64,000 nt of DNA from Trichoplusia ni (taxonomy: Eukaryota > Arthropoda > Insecta > Lepidoptera > Noctuidae). Location: positions 1,116,001 through 1,180,000 of the forward strand of contig NC_039486.1 of NCBI RefSeq assembly GCF_003590095.1. The letters are read 5' to 3'. The notes below the pieces were generated by a model. The model ran no database searches. It was not told the DNA's origin and saw only the letters and a list, made by a program, of their open reading frames with translations. The translations under genes and the position numbers were made by a program. Shown here one piece after another: positions 1-11,734 of the stretch. The stretch's first letter is position 1; every line of letters begins with the position of its first letter.

Positions 1-402
1 TTTCTCGCAGTGTTTTTGGGGGTTTAGAAAAAACTGCATATCACGTATTCTTGTAAATGGGTTATTTAATTTTGACAAAATACTTAATACTTATTGTATG
101 CTCATCAAAATTAACGAAGTCGTCCAAACGGTAATTGAATTTGGATGATTAAAAAATATTGACGAATTACACCTTACATTAATGTAATTGTAATGTAATA
201 TATGCAAAAAGATATTCCATAATCAAAAAAAATTGTCCTTATAGACTGGACTACAAAAAGTCATCCTCATTAAACATTGCAATAGAATTTTTATACACTC
301 TTGCTTTTCTCATCCCATCCACATCCTTTCTTACTTCACCAACACTATTTCTTCAGCCTTATAACTACAGATACATTTAAATACTACAAGGAAAATATAA
401 TT

Positions 403-420
403 ATAAATATTATTGCTTAC
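403..420 (-). other. Donor and intron after the CH exon
   Basis: Intron begins GTAAGCAATA at 420 downward. Bases 1-420 are AT-rich, and no continuation of the CH1 domain (the expected helix after SGEKL) is found in any minus-strand frame. Confidence 0.8.
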
Positions 421-516
421 CAGTTTCTCCCCAGACAGCACTTCGAGCAGCGCCAGTAGTTTGGTTCCATCGCGAAGGTCGTGAATGAGGTCCACTATGT
501 GCAGAGGTGGGATGCG
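421..516 (-). CDS. Msp300: Msp300 (nesprin) shared coding exon, second part of first CH domain
   Basis: This 96-base exon encodes 32 residues, beginning RIPPLHIVDLIHDLRDG and ending LLEVLSGEKL. These are the hallmark LRDG-KLLALLEVLSG helix segment of a type 1 calponin-homology (CH) domain, which binds F-actin when paired with CH2. The spacing and wording match nesprin better than spectrin, actinin or spectraplakin (human nesprin-1 has KDGVKLLALLEVLSGQ at this place). On the minus strand the exon is preceded by TTTCTACAG and followed by GTAAGC, so both splice sites are canonical; it is in phase 0 at both ends. It continues the 941-1002 exon after an intron of 424 bases. The next exon, which would finish CH1, is not found in bases 1-420 and should lie outside the window. 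The CH family assignment is near certain; Msp300 as the specific gene is strongly supported by the neighbouring exons. Confidence 0.95.
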
Positions 517-940
517 CTGTAGAAACAAATTAGTTTGAGGTGACATAGGAAAACTTAATTTCAATTATACTTGAAATAAAATTTTCCTGTTTGTCAGTTT
601 CGGGGTATAGAAGAGTTTGAGAGAACATCAGCTAAGAGTTTAAATATTGTGCTTTAAAATCTTATTTTTTTATCTCTTATTTACCGTGATTCGCTGACGT
701 GGCTTTATAAATCCTAAAAACTCTCAAATATGACGGCTTTGATTATGGCAGACCACCGGTCATACACCAATTCTATTATTTCTCAAAGCAAAACATGTGG
801 TGCTAAGGATAAAATGTAATAAAAAGGGATTGAAAAGTTCAAAACCAAAAGGATTTGATCGGCTGTCGTTTTGCTCATGTTCACAGTATCATTTAAGGAC
901 AGCTTGATTTGCATCTCGTCTAATTAGATATAGAACTTAC
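517..940 (-). other. Intron between the two CH exons (424 bases, phase 0)
   Basis: Bounded by GTAAGTTC at 940 and TTTCTACAG at 517. AT-rich; no repeat or reading frame of note inside. Confidence 0.9.
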
Positions 941-1002
941 CTTCGACAAATGTGAATTGATCCAATTGACGAAAGTTTTCTTTTGTACTCTTTCTTGTTC
1001 AT
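941..1002 (-). CDS. Msp300: Msp300 (nesprin) shared coding exon, start of first CH domain
   Basis: This 62-base exon supplies the last two bases of a split Asp codon (G|AT) and then EQERVQKKTFVNWINSHLSK, the first helix of the CH1 actin-binding domain. The run DEQE-VQK-TF--WINSHL is the nesprin signature; human nesprin-1 reads LQDEQEIVQKRTFTKWINSHL. The acceptor is TTGTTACAG and the donor GTAAGT on the minus strand. Entry phase is 1 and exit phase is 0. Both alternative first coding exons (58280-58769 and 33643-34150) end in phase 1 with a G, so either can be joined here in frame. It is therefore the common acceptor that merges two N-termini onto one actin-binding domain. Confidence 0.95.
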
Positions 1003-1952
1003 CTGTAACAAAGAGAATTAAATATTAAAAATGAGAACAAAAAATCACAGAAAACAGTAATCATCTAAACTCCATTGACGCATAGCAACAAACCATTCAA
1101 ATAAAACCATCTTAAATAAATTTGATAATACATCCTCTACACATAATCATCGATAAAAGCCGCCCAAAATTGGGCATCTCAATTAGGCACTCGCCGTTCA
1201 AAGATTCTCAACAAGCCTTAAAGATCATCACAGACATATCGGGAATACCTGACGCGGTCTCAGGATGCTTTTGGCACGGCTAATGAGAAACAATCGTTGG
1301 ATTTGGCATCGATTGTATGGAGCAATACAATCACAATGTATGAATCACTTTCTCTATTGTAGTGACTGTGTTGCCAAGTTCAGTGTACTTGAGATAAGGA
1401 TTGTTTGGTTTCTGTTCAATTATGTCTGGTAAGGTTTGTAACACATTTTTGGTTTCGTGCTATTGCTTGCTCGTTAGTAAATTCAGTATCATTGCAATAA
1501 GAATAGGAATAATTTAATTCTTTCTCGTTCATTTGTCAAAAAATAAACTTCTAATATACGACTAAACTACTGAACTTCTTCCTACATAGGGAAGGTTTTG
1601 AACATTTATCGAATGGTACGATTAGCTTACTGCGGGATTGCAATAGTAGCTGATGGGATGTTTTCAGATCCCAATATTTGGAATTGGCGATGTTTTACTT
1701 TACCGTTAGTAAGTGATGTCTCAAAATAAACAAGAAAGTACCTACATGTAACTTATCGAGAAGTTCATATATTATTACTTTGCCTGAATTGAGGTCAAAC
1801 CTGCGAGTTGTGCAAATAAATCACGCATAGAACCGCATGGCCACCGACATTATAGAAAAATCAATAAAACAATTTATGAAACGGGTAATTAAAAAGCAAA
1901 CATCCAGTCCTAAACTAAATCAATAAATAAACCAAAGCTAATAACAGAAATT

Positions 1953-2218
1953 GAGCCAATTCAGAATAAGCTTGCAGCAAAATAATCAGAATTCTATTTC
2001 CAATTTATGAGTTCATAGACTCGGCCCTGCAGAACTAATATTTGGAGATTTCGTTATTAAGGATGTTGATGTTGATAGGCTAACAGTGTTAGCTAAATGT
2101 TTGTATGAAGCCGAGAATGCTCCCGTCAATGAAAACCAACTAATAAAGCTTAACTAGAACAGCAAAGACTTGAGTGAGAGTGTAGGAGATTTGAATCAAG
2201 ATTGTAATGCCGGGTGAA
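1953..2218 (+). pseudogene. Short unidentified coding relic
   Basis: Read on the plus strand, pieces in two registers give protein-like text: EIEPIQNKLAAK, a stop, SEFYFQFMSS, then after a frame change HRLGPAELIFGDFVIKDVDV followed by DRLTVLAKCLYEAENAPVN, ENQLIKLN, a stop, and NSKDLSESVGDLNQDCNAG. The mix of charged and hydrophobic residues and the continuity across stops and one frame change fit a decayed gene or transposon ORF. I do not recognise the family. It lies on the strand opposite Msp300, about 950 bases inside the large intron. Confidence 0.35.
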
Positions 2219-2533
2219 AATTTGTTGATTTGTAGGCTTTGATTGAATTAATTTCTTTAACAAGTGATGTATCTGTAAAAGTAGAAGTAAGCGCGTGTGT
2301 ACCTGTAACGTAGATTGTGTGTTGTTTCAAAGGTAAAATTTTGGACAAAGAATTTCCTTTGCGTTAAGTAAATCTGATTGTCTAAATACATGTCAAATGA
2401 ACCAAATATAACTATACAATACACAAACAACCCATCATAAACAAAACGGAATGGAAGAACCAACAAAAATTCATGAAGCTATAGAAAGGAAATAAAGTCG
2501 GTGTAATATATTTGGACAATTTCCCTTAAACGC

Positions 2534-2776
2534 ATGCCTGTTCCTGAAGGTATTCTGTCAATTATGAGTCACGCATCAGTCTATCACCGGGAGCAGGGGG
2601 GATCGCACGCATGGCACGGCCAGACACGGCCGATCTTACAGCTTAGATCAGGGTTGATAACCTTTGGCTTTCGTGATCGTAGTTTCGAATTTCTTACGCG
2701 TTTTGTCGAACAGTTTTGGGTTAGGAGGCATGAATTTGGATTAGGAAATTGGTCGGTTTGGAATTCTAATGTCTAA
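2534..2776 (+). CDS. Hypothetical 80-codon ORF, probably not a gene
   Basis: An ATG-started open frame of 80 codons to TAA. Its centre (about 2585-2650) is a GC-rich island in AT-rich intron, containing a run of six G and CACGGCCAGACACGGCC. The translation (YHREQGGSHAWHGQTRPILQ within it) matches nothing I know. The GC block could instead be part of a repeat or a non-coding exon of the opposite strand. No splice sites or upstream signals support it. Confidence 0.15.
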   Translation: MPVPEGILSIMSHASVYHREQGGSHAWHGQTRPILQLRSGLITFGFRDRSFEFLTRFVEQFWVRRHEFGLGNWSVWNSNV

Positions 2777-4195
2777 ATTTCATGGGTAAAAAATTATGTG
2801 GATTATGGAAAACGACTTCACATTTTAAGCAAATAAGGCTTACTGTACTGTTTTAAATACCTATCTAAAGAAATATTTTGTTCAAGATACAAAATAGGTT
2901 CAAACAAAATTACAATCACAATAATTTTCATAGAATAATTTCTTAATATATTTGCAGCGCCTGGAAAAGGCCTGAACTTCGATTATATATATTTAACAAC
3001 TGTACAACCTTAACATGCAAATAAACATTTTGAATTTTAAGAAATCAATACTATACCAAAAAAATCTACTAAAACTGATACATTTCTTTCGTTAAATACT
3101 AAACAGGAACAAAAACATAAGTTGTAACAAACAAAAAATTGGTAGGTAGACATTTAGAATTCGAATGTCATTTGAATATTCTTTCCATTCAAGTTCGCGT
3201 TTTCAGTAACCCTATATTTTACGATCAATTTCATAACAGCGATTGCGTGCCCGATAATTATTTGTGAACCCATATTTATCAGGAAGCATTTTTATTTCGT
3301 TTTCGGCATTATCTTGTGTATAATTTGGTATTGTTTATGTCAATATCGCATGACGTATCCTGGTTATGGCATTAACGGTATTGGGCATTCTTCCACCAAC
3401 TGTGTTTGCTTGCGAGTATAAAAAACAAATGCAAATCTTTAAAATTACTTAAAGTGTATTCTAATTCTTTTCATGTGGTTCATGTAAAACCTAGTGTCAA
3501 AGATTTTAATCTGTTCGTATACCTCTGGCGTTGTTTTGACTGGACCTTAAAGGTTCTCAAGTGTTCTGGTTTCGTCATGTTTTCCTTCACCATTTTTAGC
3601 AAGTGATGCTTGATGCGCAATAAATTCTAAGAGACTTCGTTTGTTCGTGACCTTTGACTTGACAGGACCTCATTCATCACTGGTGTTAGCTGATTCAATT
3701 CAGGTATATTGAAATCTGTCAGTAAATATTACAGTTGCATCGCTTACAGCTGGCCGAAAAGTTTACGCAAGCATAGAAAACAAAACAAAGAAGATAAACG
3801 TACCTATATTTGAAATGAAACCTTTCGATTTTGTCGCGAACTCCGTTCTTTAGACCAAAATTTCTAATAATTTTGTTCATCTACTCGTACTGACCGTCCT
3901 CAATTAACATAACTCCTTAAAATACAACAACATCCTTATCATCTTTAAAGACAGCAGTAAAAGCATTAACAATACCTTCTAAAACATTAAAACCTCTTTT
4001 AATCTGTCTGTCGATTGCTAACAGACCTCATTAGTTTGCGGCCTGCGTTGTATGGCGTCACCCATTACTGCACCATTAGTTGTCACTATCTATGGGCTGC
4101 TATAAGTGGCCCTGACATTGTCTTGGTCAAGTAGATTGTGGTTCACTTTTGTTGGTGATGATTATGTAGACAAAGTGAAGGATTTTATGATGGAA
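2777..4195. other. Intron stretch, nothing recognised
   Basis: AT-rich, short frames only; no repeat I can name. Confidence 0.5.
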
Positions 4196-4310
4196 GTCAT
4201 TACCTAAAAGGGTGAAAATGGAAGCCTGTAACTGAGGCTCCGCTGTTTGTCCGTCTGTCGGTCCGTCACTAGGCTGTTTTTCATGAACCGTGATAGCTAA
4301 AAATAAAGAT
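4196..4310 (+). repeat. Interspersed repeat family S fragment (CCGTCTGTC / GTGATAGCTA)
   Basis: Contains GTCCGTCTGTCGGTCCGTCA and then a CATGAACCGTGATAGCTA-like segment. This pair of motifs recurs at 20742, 31060, 35490, 44045 and 59365 in this window and is a common moth repeat. Its origin class is uncertain. Confidence 0.55.
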
Positions 4311-4689
4311 CGACGATAAGCAACAGCTGTAATCGTCATAAATATGATGCTTTTTTCGAGCGAAAAAATTACTTAGTATCATTATGGTGTAGAACATAAA
4401 TATTATTAGAAATATATAAAGAACCTTAAAAAAGCATCTTAGCATAAGAAACTTAAATTGCCACCTAATTAACTTTAATGAACATACATTCATCAAAGCT
4501 GCACCAATAAATGAAATGTCAATTATTCTTTACAAGGTGACTTATACAAAAAAAAACACAATCAACACATAGACTTAGAATATACTAGTATGTATTCCTA
4601 GGCGCCTAGGACAAGGTGAACTCGGTAATCGAACGCTATACGCCTAAGACCATGTTCATAGTGACATGTCTCTTATTAAACTGTGTATT

Positions 4690-4891
4690 ACTAGCTGTAG
4701 CGCGCGGGCCCGCTCGCTAAAAATGATCCTGCAAGACCATAAAATCGAGATAAAAACTATCCTATGTGTTAATCCAGGTTAAGAGCTACCTGTGTTCTAA
4801 GTTTCTTCTGAATCCGTTGAGTGGATTTTGCGTGAAAGAGGCATAAACATCCATACTTACTAACTTTCGCTTTTATAATATTAGTAAGATG
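4690..4891 (+). repeat. Interspersed repeat family R copy, TATAATATTAGTA end
   Basis: Begins CTAGCTGTAGCGCGCGGGCC and ends TTTTATAATATTAGTAAGAT. Same plan as 10264-10472 and, on the other strand, 56797-56985: a GC-rich head, a middle with TATCCTATGTGTTAATCCAG, and a TATAATATTAGTA tail. Non-autonomous; related in its ends to the Helitron-like family. Confidence 0.6.
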
Positions 4892-6254
4892 AAATATAAT
4901 AAGTGGAGATAATAATTAGCAACCTATTTATTGTCCTCCTGTTATAACACTCGTCTTCAGGACGTTTCTATAGACCATAAAATAAATTATTGATGTCGGC
5001 CAAGGTACTGATTGGTAAAAATCGTTCTGTATATGTCCAATGCCGCCATTGTCAAATTGTACATTCCTTAGCTTAAACATATAATTTTCTTTTTAGAGAG
5101 AAAATTGAGAGTATTTTTAAGTTGACACTAAATCTTATAGCTTTCAGAAAATATCTATTTTCCCGAATAAAATATTTAACTAATTTTAAAATAAAAACAT
5201 CATAATTATACTGACCCACTTAATAGCAGAACTCAACTCCTACCATACCAGCAATAAATAAAAATAATGGCAACGGAAATCCATCTCGTTAGCAAAATAG
5301 TATCAAGAGTTGCCATGCGAAAAAAAAAACACGCCAATGAAAATGAAATGACGTCCAATGTGTTCGCACGTTTACCAACAGACGAAAACGAATCGGTGCC
5401 AAGGTCGCGCGATGTAAACACGAGATGAGTCTATTTCCAAGTCTTTCGCTATCACGACTACTGACAGGTGGCTTGAGGTCATGAGTTTAGCAGAAAAGAA
5501 GCTTGAAATAAAGTTAGCGTTTAAAGATGAGATGTTTAAAATAGATAGTTTTGCTTTGGCTCAACTTTTTGGATTACCAGAGTATTTTTTTTGTTAAAAA
5601 TGTCATTTCCAAAAAAAGTTGATTGTGTTTGGGCATCGAGCTAGTTTCATGCAAATTAAATTATGGGTTTCCTAAAGAAAAGGCTTCGGGTTTCCTAAAA
5701 AAAATATTTTGATGCATTGTAAATTACGTTTAAGATAGTAGAAATATAACAATTTATAACGGTTCAGAACTCAAATCTGCTAGCTGCTATTTGATCTGCA
5801 ATAGAAGACGTTCCTTCATTAAAGACCTTCCAATAATGAATGGAATTGACAGTATTTATGACAGTTAACGAGGGCTCAGAATATGAATTAAAGAAATCCG
5901 GTTAAACCAACAGTCTTTCAGCACCGAAGATATCAAAGATAACACATAAAGATTTTAAAATAAAAGATGATGACAGGGTTGTATCCAGCTAAAAATAAAA
6001 ACAACGTCAGCGTCTCATAGCTTAATTAAAAGCCCTTTCATATCTCACTGAGTGTGATGTTTGTAATAAATAAAAATACAAATGTACAAGGCGACCACAA
6101 GACGATGATCTAATGGCAGCCTTGGCACGTTACAACCGGACAGCACTTATTAATATTATTATGTTTATAAGCTTGCGTTCTGTGATTAATTTTATCGAGT
6201 TTCGAAATCGTTATATTGTTGGTGGGTTTTGTGACCGTCTGATGATGATTTTTT

Positions 6255-6440
6255 TTTTCTTTATAACTATCCCCGTACTAAGGAATTTTATTCTTCTGTC
6301 GCGGGCGGTTTCTCTAACATTCAAGTCACATAATCAAAAAAAAACAGACTCGGGACAAACATTCGTGGATCACACAAACGCTTGTCTACGCAGAGATTGA
6401 ACTCGCGAAACGTCACGCACAGTGGGGTTTAGCGTGGGAA
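6255..6440 (-). repeat. SINE family A copy, 5' truncated
   Basis: Reverse-complement of the 7485 copy: tail with CCCCGTACTAAGGAATTTTA, then GACTCGGGACAAACATTCGT, then the decayed box B region and CACGCACAGTGGGGTTTAGC. The box A head is missing, as is usual for SINE copies truncated at the 5' end. Confidence 0.75.
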
Positions 6441-7484
6441 CTTTAAGCAGTCGGGTTTCCGTTTGAAGAGACCCAATAAATTAAGACGACCTTATTTTTT
6501 TATAAATAAACAACGGTTAAGTTAAAAGAAAGCCTTAAAGAGTTTTTCCGTGAAGCTCATTCACATTGAATAAGATGATAATATTATACTGTTTTGCTAT
6601 ATGAATCAGGATCTTCCTTCCTCTTTTACTCCATCAAGACCTTAAAGTCAACTTTTATTACAATTTATTGTTAAGGATAATTGTGTACTGGTGCAATTAC
6701 TGCTAACCTCAGTTCTTTTACAGACATAAATATACCCCTTTTCTCTTACGGAAATTCTTTCACAATTTGCCACTACAGGAAAATCCATATAGCACTTCAG
6801 AATTCTTAAGAAACAGTGGTATGTTAATGTAAGATCTTAAAAATAAAAATCATCATCTCATAATCCGATAATCATTGAAGCAGTAATTTCTAATTTTAGA
6901 TTAATGACCTCCATGGGATTCGTGAACGCTTTTTTGCAGATTAACAAAAGTAAAAGTTAACGAGTTTAAAATCGACGTCAGAATCTGAAGATCAAGTCAC
7001 TTTGAACTTTGGTTACTGGTTCATCTCAATGTAATGTTTGAAGGCCGAATACTTCAAAGTTTCTATGGGCAAAAGAAAAGACACAACCATTGAACTTTAC
7101 CTCTCCGAATCTTTTCCAAAATTCTCTAATGTTAACCTTAAAATGTATATCGATTTCAATCAAATTTGCCCATCGTGGGCAGTTCGATCCTAGTTGAAAC
7201 ATAGGATAGCCTACATCTCAATTAATAGTGGTAATATTATTTTCTACAAAGTATTTATCCATAATCTACTCTCCTGCTTACTACATGGACGACAGTCGCG
7301 GGCATCAGCTACTAAATTTATAATTTACATCGAACTAAAATCATCGAATCGTAAAATTAAAACGTCAACAGTTATCCAGTCTTCCTGAACATGATTTAAA
7401 CAGTTGACGGCAGCAACGCCTACAACACCACAATAAATAACACTAGTGTCTGGAGACGCTCGATCACATGCTGGCCTACTGGGC

Positions 7485-7684
7485 CGCGGATAGCCGAGTG
7501 GTTGAAATCACCACGCCAAACCCACTGTGCGTGTCGTGTCGCGGGTTCGATCCCCGCGTAGGACAAGCATTTGTGTGATCCACAAATGCTTGTTCTGAGT
7601 CTGGGTGTCTTTGAGCTGATTGTATGTTTGTGAAACCCCCGCGATACAAGGATTAAATTCCTTAGTACGGGAGTCGTATTTTTA
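7485..7684 (+). repeat. SINE family A, reference full-length tRNA-derived copy
   Basis: Head shows an internal RNA polymerase III promoter: box A TAGCCGAGTGG (7491-7501) and box B GGTTCGATCCC (7544-7554), about 50 bases apart as in a tRNA. The tRNA-unrelated body (GACAAGCATTTGTGTGATCC, GAGTCTGGGTGTCTTTG, TGAAACCCCCGCGATACAAG) ends in GTACGGGAGTCG plus an AT tail. It has no cloverleaf closing arm, so it is a SINE and not a tRNA gene. It is the best preserved of about twelve copies in the window. Confidence 0.88.
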
Positions 7685-7731
7685 TAATCATCTGTTTACA
7701 AAATATTCATTTATTGATATCTCGCGGTCTG

Positions 7732-7856
7732 ACGCTCGGTACCTACTGAATTTCCAATTATTGTGTTGACAAAATGCTTAGGAGAATATGAATAGTGTAA
7801 TTTTAATAGAATTCCATTCATTCATTGGCCATTATAAATAGCGGAATTGGGGCCTG
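7732..7856 (+). repeat. Hairpin MITE family Q, right half
   Basis: Contains TACTGAATTTCCAATTATTG, AAAATGCTTAGGAGAATATG and ends CATTATAAATAGCGGAATTG plus GGGCC. This is one arm of the foldback element seen complete at 40650-40918. It directly follows a SINE A copy. Confidence 0.6.
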
Positions 7857-8230
7857 GTATCATCTCGCGCCTCCCGGACCTCCACGGTCGTTAACGCCTA
7901 TTACATCATAAAAGGAACTTAATCCATTGTTTCAATTGTAAGGTGTAAAAGATTTCCTAATTGATATGTGAGATTTTGTATTGTTTGTCGATGATGTAAT
8001 ATTGGATTGTGTCTTCGATTTTGGGACAAATGATTTGATGAGGCTGCAAGGATTTGTCATGACTAAGAAATTAAATCATGGATGGGAGAGCTTAAACTGA
8101 CCTAGGCCTAACATAGACCGCGGCAGAAAAAAGTATTGTGGAGCACCACGGTATATTACACAGCGTTATGACAGTGGTAGGTATAGCAAACATTTAACAA
8201 TAACGTGACATTAATTACCCCTTTTTTTGG

Positions 8231-8335
8231 TAAGGGGGTTGGGTGGTGGTTTGGTTTGGTGAATCCTCATGTACACACACTCTTTCGGGGAAGGAAATGA
8301 GTAGTGTCAGACTTTTACTGACTAAACCTGGACCG
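8231..8335 (+). repeat. Fragment of an interspersed repeat (AGTGTCAGACTTTTACTGAC)
   Basis: The stretch CTCTTTCGGGGAAGGAAATG then AGTAGTGTCAGACTTTTACT matches, from memory, a repeat widespread in moth genomes. The long open frame across it (from a GTG at 8243 to about 8635) is therefore not taken as a gene. Confidence 0.45.
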
Positions 8336-8830
8336 CCGTGCTACGTCATCCGCGTTTTTTGTGTCGGTGTATGGCAATGCGTTACAATCCTTCATACAAA
8401 CATTGATCACCCCTGCCAGCTTCAAGATATTCAAACGTACGTCCCTCTATCACCATTTAAAATCAATTTCGCCCATAATTCGTGCATTTTGTGTAAATAT
8501 TTTGCATTCCAAAATAAATTAACAACATCGCTCACCACAAGCTATATAAACTTGAATTTATATGAAGCATTCTATAATAACATGCCAATAATTTTAATAC
8601 CCAATCGTTATTACGAAACGACAGCGGAGTCGTAAATAAACAACAAAACAGGTTTTTATCACAAATTGCAAATTGTGCACTTCGCCTCCTTGCCTTGTCC
8701 TTGGCAACAAACCTGTTACAGAGATTTTAGATATTTCAAACTTTATATTTTGGGTGGGGAATATTTATAGTTAGGTAAACATTTTGGATATGCAACGTAT
8801 ACATTTATATTGTTTTTTTAGTTTTTATTG

Positions 8831-9060
8831 ACGACTCCCGTGGTCGAGTGGCGTACGCACCGGTTTCAAGGTGTCGCTAACTCTGAGGTCCCGGGTTCGA
8901 TCCCCGGTCGGGTCAATGTAAAAAATCACATTTCTGCATTGTCTCGGGTCTGGGTGTTTGTGGTACCTTCGTTGTATCTGAATTCCATAACACAAGTGCT
9001 TTAGCAACTTACTTTGGGTTCAGAACAATGTATGTGATGTTGTCCGCATTTATTTATTTT
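8831..9060 (+). repeat. SINE family C, full-length tRNA-derived copy
   Basis: Head ACGACTCCCGTGGTCGAGTG carries box A (TGGTCGAGTGG) and box B is GGTTCGATCCC at 8895-8905. The body contains CTCGGGTCTGGGTGTTTGTG and TGCTTTAGCAACTTACTTTG, and the copy ends in an AT-rich (TTTATT) repeat tail. The second copy, on the other strand at 41228-41471, is nearly identical, which argues for recent activity. Confidence 0.88.
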
Positions 9061-10263
9061 ATTTCCATCGTTAAGGAAAACGACAATTTCTGCCGAGCTT
9101 ATAGCTTTACTAATTTTTTTAATTGCTCATTTACATTCATTTACCAAACTTACCTATGTATTTAATTGCGTCATCGTTTCAAAAACCTTTTATTATTAAG
9201 TACAACCGACCAACGTTTTAATATCACTTAAAAAACCTTAAACTTACATTGTATTTATTTTCTTGTAGTCTTAGCTACTCGTAATATCAAAAATACTCAC
9301 CAACGTAATTCTGAATCAATACAAGGTCTTCTCAAATTAATAAAATGTTGATTGATTTTAAACAACACAGGAATGAATTACTCTCAAGAGCTTACAAAAT
9401 AAATTTTCTGATTAAATACCATGTTGTTCCAGGAACTAATGGGCAACTAAAACAGATTGAACTTGCGAGATAGATGATGATAAATGATAAAACTCTTACG
9501 CGTCTGCTAGGCCACCCACGCCCTGCCATTGTTAGACTTTCTATTATAGGTAACGAGTAATGAGTTTTAACTCTGAGGTAATACCGACAATTATTCGTTT
9601 TTTTTTAAACATAGACGAATGATATAAAATTGAAATGCTTTAAGTCAAAAGGGAACTGTCTTTTTATTGTAAAGGCTCATATTTCAAATCAGTGAGTAGC
9701 AATAAGTTGTGAATTAGCATAATTTCATTAGCCATTTTGAAAGACAATTTATTTTATGTTTTCGTCATACGTTAAGTGCACCAGTCAATTAAATCAGTTT
9801 TAAATACATGAGACTTGTGACTGTATAATGGTATAGTTTCATTTTGAATTAAGATAGAGAGCTGTTTATTTACACTATGTTTATTTAATTGTAATATGGT
9901 GTATCTTGAAACTTTAAATTTTTAAAGCAGGAAATTTAAGACGATAGCGTATTGCTCAGTGTCTTATGCAATGCTTGCAAAATTGCAAATTGCGATAAGT
10001 GGATCGTTAGCCCCAAGTATCCTAAAAAATTCTAGATACAGTAACTGCTATAACATCTCTGAACTTCTTGTATAAATCAATTAGGAACGATGAAAGTTTC
10101 GCACATGACGCAATATATTTTAGTATTTTCCCCTAACCTTGTAGTATTTATTGTAACCTACATTTATTTATCTCTTGGCACTAACAAACATCTTATCACT
10201 TAAAAAATATATATATAAAAGGATGGTCTATAACAAGCAACAACTATGTTTGCAGCTAAAGCT

Positions 10264-10472
10264 ACTAGCGCCCCGCCCGCGCCCGGGCTTTGCACGGGTG
10301 GACATTTCTTTTTTAAGCTTATTGTCCGGGATAAAATATAGCCTATACGGATTCGGAAGAATCCCTCGAAGTCATGGTAAAAGAACTTTTAAAATCGGTC
10401 CAATAGTTTTTGAGCCTTTTCAATACAAAAATACAAAGGTTTCCTCTTTATAATATTAGTATAGATATAGAT
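10264..10472 (+). repeat. Interspersed repeat family R copy
   Basis: GC-rich head ACTAGCGCCCCGCCCGCGCC, middle AAATATAGCCTATACGGATT and AAAATCGGTCCAATAGTTTT, and terminal TCTTTATAATATTAGTATAG. The open frame over it is incidental. Confidence 0.7.
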
Positions 10473-11075
10473 TTATTACAGACTCTCTATAAAGATCATT
10501 TTCTAACTCAGATTGATATACTTACGCGTTTGTCATCAGCTGTCAAGAACAGTTTGTTTAGAAACGATATTTCTTAATGTTTATTTCTCATTTCCAAGAA
10601 CAAAGCTATATCTAAATGAAATTAATTAAACCTTGTTGATCGTTAACGATGGATGTTAGAGTTCTACGAATTAAAGGATAGGCCAGCGAAAAAATCTAAC
10701 ATATTAATTAAAAGTTTTATGGTTTTAATTACATTTGAGTATTGACTAACACTTTCCTGTATGAAGCTCTATGCCTAGAAGTGGGAGGGGCCTTTACGCT
10801 GGTAATTATTTTCGATAGTAAATTGAAAAGAAAACCTATCATCGATTTACGAACATTTTGAACGTAAACCAACTTTTATCTAAGAATGTAATAAATTTCG
10901 ATTACATGAATTCATGTTCATGTAAAATGTTTGTGACGTAGGTGAAAGGGAAATTCTTATTGTATAATGAAGAAATTAATTATTTTAAAGATATAAACTT
11001 TAACAATTTTTTTCCTGTGTTTTCTTCTTGTACGTTATTATTAACATATTGCACAATCAGCTGAACATGAACAGT

Positions 11076-11156
11076 TCATGCTTAAGGACTCCGGTTGTGT
11101 CCGAAACTAGTCGGGCGATACCGCTAAAATTATTACGCATGAGTAAACCGTTATTA
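11076..11156 (+). repeat. Hairpin MITE family P, partial and diverged
   Basis: CTTAAGGACTCCGGTTGTGT then CCGAAACTAGTCGGGCGATA then CGCATGAGTAAACCGTTATT corresponds to the right arm of the complete copy at 62915-63104, with several substitutions. The left arm is absent. Confidence 0.7.
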
Positions 11157-11506
11157 AATAATTTAACAAGGTTATAGTTAACACAGTAGACACATCGTCA
11201 TTTAAAAATAAAGTATCATTTTGTAAATCCAAAACATTTTTCTTTTTCAAACCGCCTTTTTTCAGACGACATTTTAACAGATACTGACTCTACGTCTTTT
11301 CAGCAGATATTTTGAAAAGCCTTGTTACAAAGATCCGTCTTAAAATTGGTCTCTCGCATAAACGTGTTGTTTTACACTTGGCCTTGACCAAAATTGTGAT
11401 TGAAGTCAATTACTCGGTCAAATTGTTATTGATATTTTATGGTAATTGCGTTATGTAATAGCTGGTTACATTCGGTAATGGAATTTCTTGAAATAGTTTT
11501 TTTTTC

Positions 11507-11734
11507 ACACGACGCCATCTAGTCTCAAACTAAGCAAAGCTTGTATTATGAGAACTAGACACCTGATAAACATACTTATATATTTCTAAATACATACATA
11601 ATATAGATAAAATTACACCCAGACACAGAACAAATGATCGTGCTCATCACACAAACATCTGTCCTGGGTGGGAATCGAACCCACGACCTCCGGTATAGCA
11701 GTCAGGGCCACTAACCACCAGACCAACAGGCCAG
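11507..11734 (-). repeat. SINE family B, near full-length
   Basis: On the minus strand it starts TGGCCTGTTGGTCTGGTGGT, with box A TGGTGGTTAGTGG and box B GGTTCGATTCC, and ends with GCTTTGCTTAGTTTGAGACT then AGATGGCGTCGTGT. It resembles a tRNA at the 5' end but lacks the closing stem. Best copy of its family here. Confidence 0.85.

Noticed and set aside
1..10. TTTCTCGCAG as a plus-strand splice acceptor
   Set aside because: No plus-strand coding sequence follows; the gene here is on the minus strand.
7491..7560. tRNA gene candidates at this and other box A/box B sites (8831, 11690, 25753, 50014)
   Set aside because: The promoter boxes are present but the acceptor stems do not close and the sequences continue into shared repeat bodies with AT-rich tails, so they are SINEs.
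8243..8635. 130-codon plus-strand open frame
   Set aside because: It has a GTG start, overlaps a known-looking interspersed repeat, and the translation lacks domain features.
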